A program made the translations under genes and the position numbers. From Promethearchaeia archaeon (GTDB lineage Archaea; Asgardarchaeota; Lokiarchaeia; Sigyniarchaeales; SOKP01), in NCBI GenBank assembly GCA_029856235.1, contig JAHQWP010000042.1, positions 1-49,677 on the forward strand: a stretch of DNA of 49,677 nucleotides. Direction: 5' to 3'. A model generated the notes under the pieces. It was not told the origin of the DNA. It saw only the letters and a program-made list of their open reading frames with translations, and searched no databases. Positions 49,550-49,677 of this stretch are shown piece by piece (within the stretch, counting starts at the first letter, position 1; each line of letters begins with the position of its first letter).

Positions 49550-49677
49550 CTATAATTTTAAAAGTTTCATAGCATTTTTATATAAGATAGCTTCCTTAAA
49601 TCCTTCTGAAATTGGTAAATTTTGCGCAGCAGGTATAATTTTATTCCAATGAACTAGCGGATGATCCGAGGCAAATA
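49550..49677 (-). CDS. C-terminus of an amidohydrolase-2-like protein (5' end beyond window)
   Basis: Manual reverse translation ...FASDHPLVHWNKIIPAAQNLPISEGFKEAILYKNAMKLLKL*: SDHP and ILYKNAMKLL endings typical of amidohydrolase_2. Confidence 0.65.
   Translation of the reverse strand, partial: FASDHPLVHWNKIIPAAQNLPISEGFKEAILYKNAMKLLKL

Noticed and set aside
1-49677. CRISPR arrays, transposases, integrases or prophage genes
   Set aside because: No regularly spaced direct repeats, no DDE/serine/tyrosine recombinase motifs or phage structural genes were seen on either strand.

Overview
AT-rich, gene-dense archaeal window. The Arf-like small GTPase, longin-like protein, archaeal DUF2070 protein, PAC2 proteins and CTERM-like surface protein suggest an Asgard/Lokiarchaeia-like genome; this is inference, no search was run. 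I annotate about 50 features: SufC-SufBD, a peroxiredoxin, a MoxR AAA+/VWA-metallopeptidase-like module, GatC, a six-PAS histidine kinase, ADP-forming acyl-CoA synthetase, dUTPase, thiolase, PurE, RpiA, a giant subtilase, tRNA-Ala(GGC), an MFS transporter with a long cytosolic tail, an FadH-like oxidoreductase, DUF2070, an Arf-like GTPase coupled to a longin-like/winged-helix protein, a NOL1/NOP2/Sun methyltransferase, QueT, and an acyl-CoA/thiolase-fold gene cluster. No CRISPR array or transposase was seen. The best second-look items are: (1) a 70-codon dodecin gene missed by the ORF track, with no ATG/GTG/TTG start but an AUA codon at the expected Met position after an AGGTGA motif, plus a second gene (37130..37939) with the same AGGTG-N-ATTAAA-ATA start context; (2) a 1321-aa membrane-anchored subtilase whose layout resembles eukaryotic site-1 protease and which ends in a cytosolic zinc ribbon; (3) the translationally coupled GTPase and longin-like/wHTH pair; (4) the MoxR/VWA-HExxH/Zn-finger module; (5) a frameshifted gene remnant at 39394..39775; (6) a Trp-Pro repeat membrane protein in an acyl-CoA cluster.
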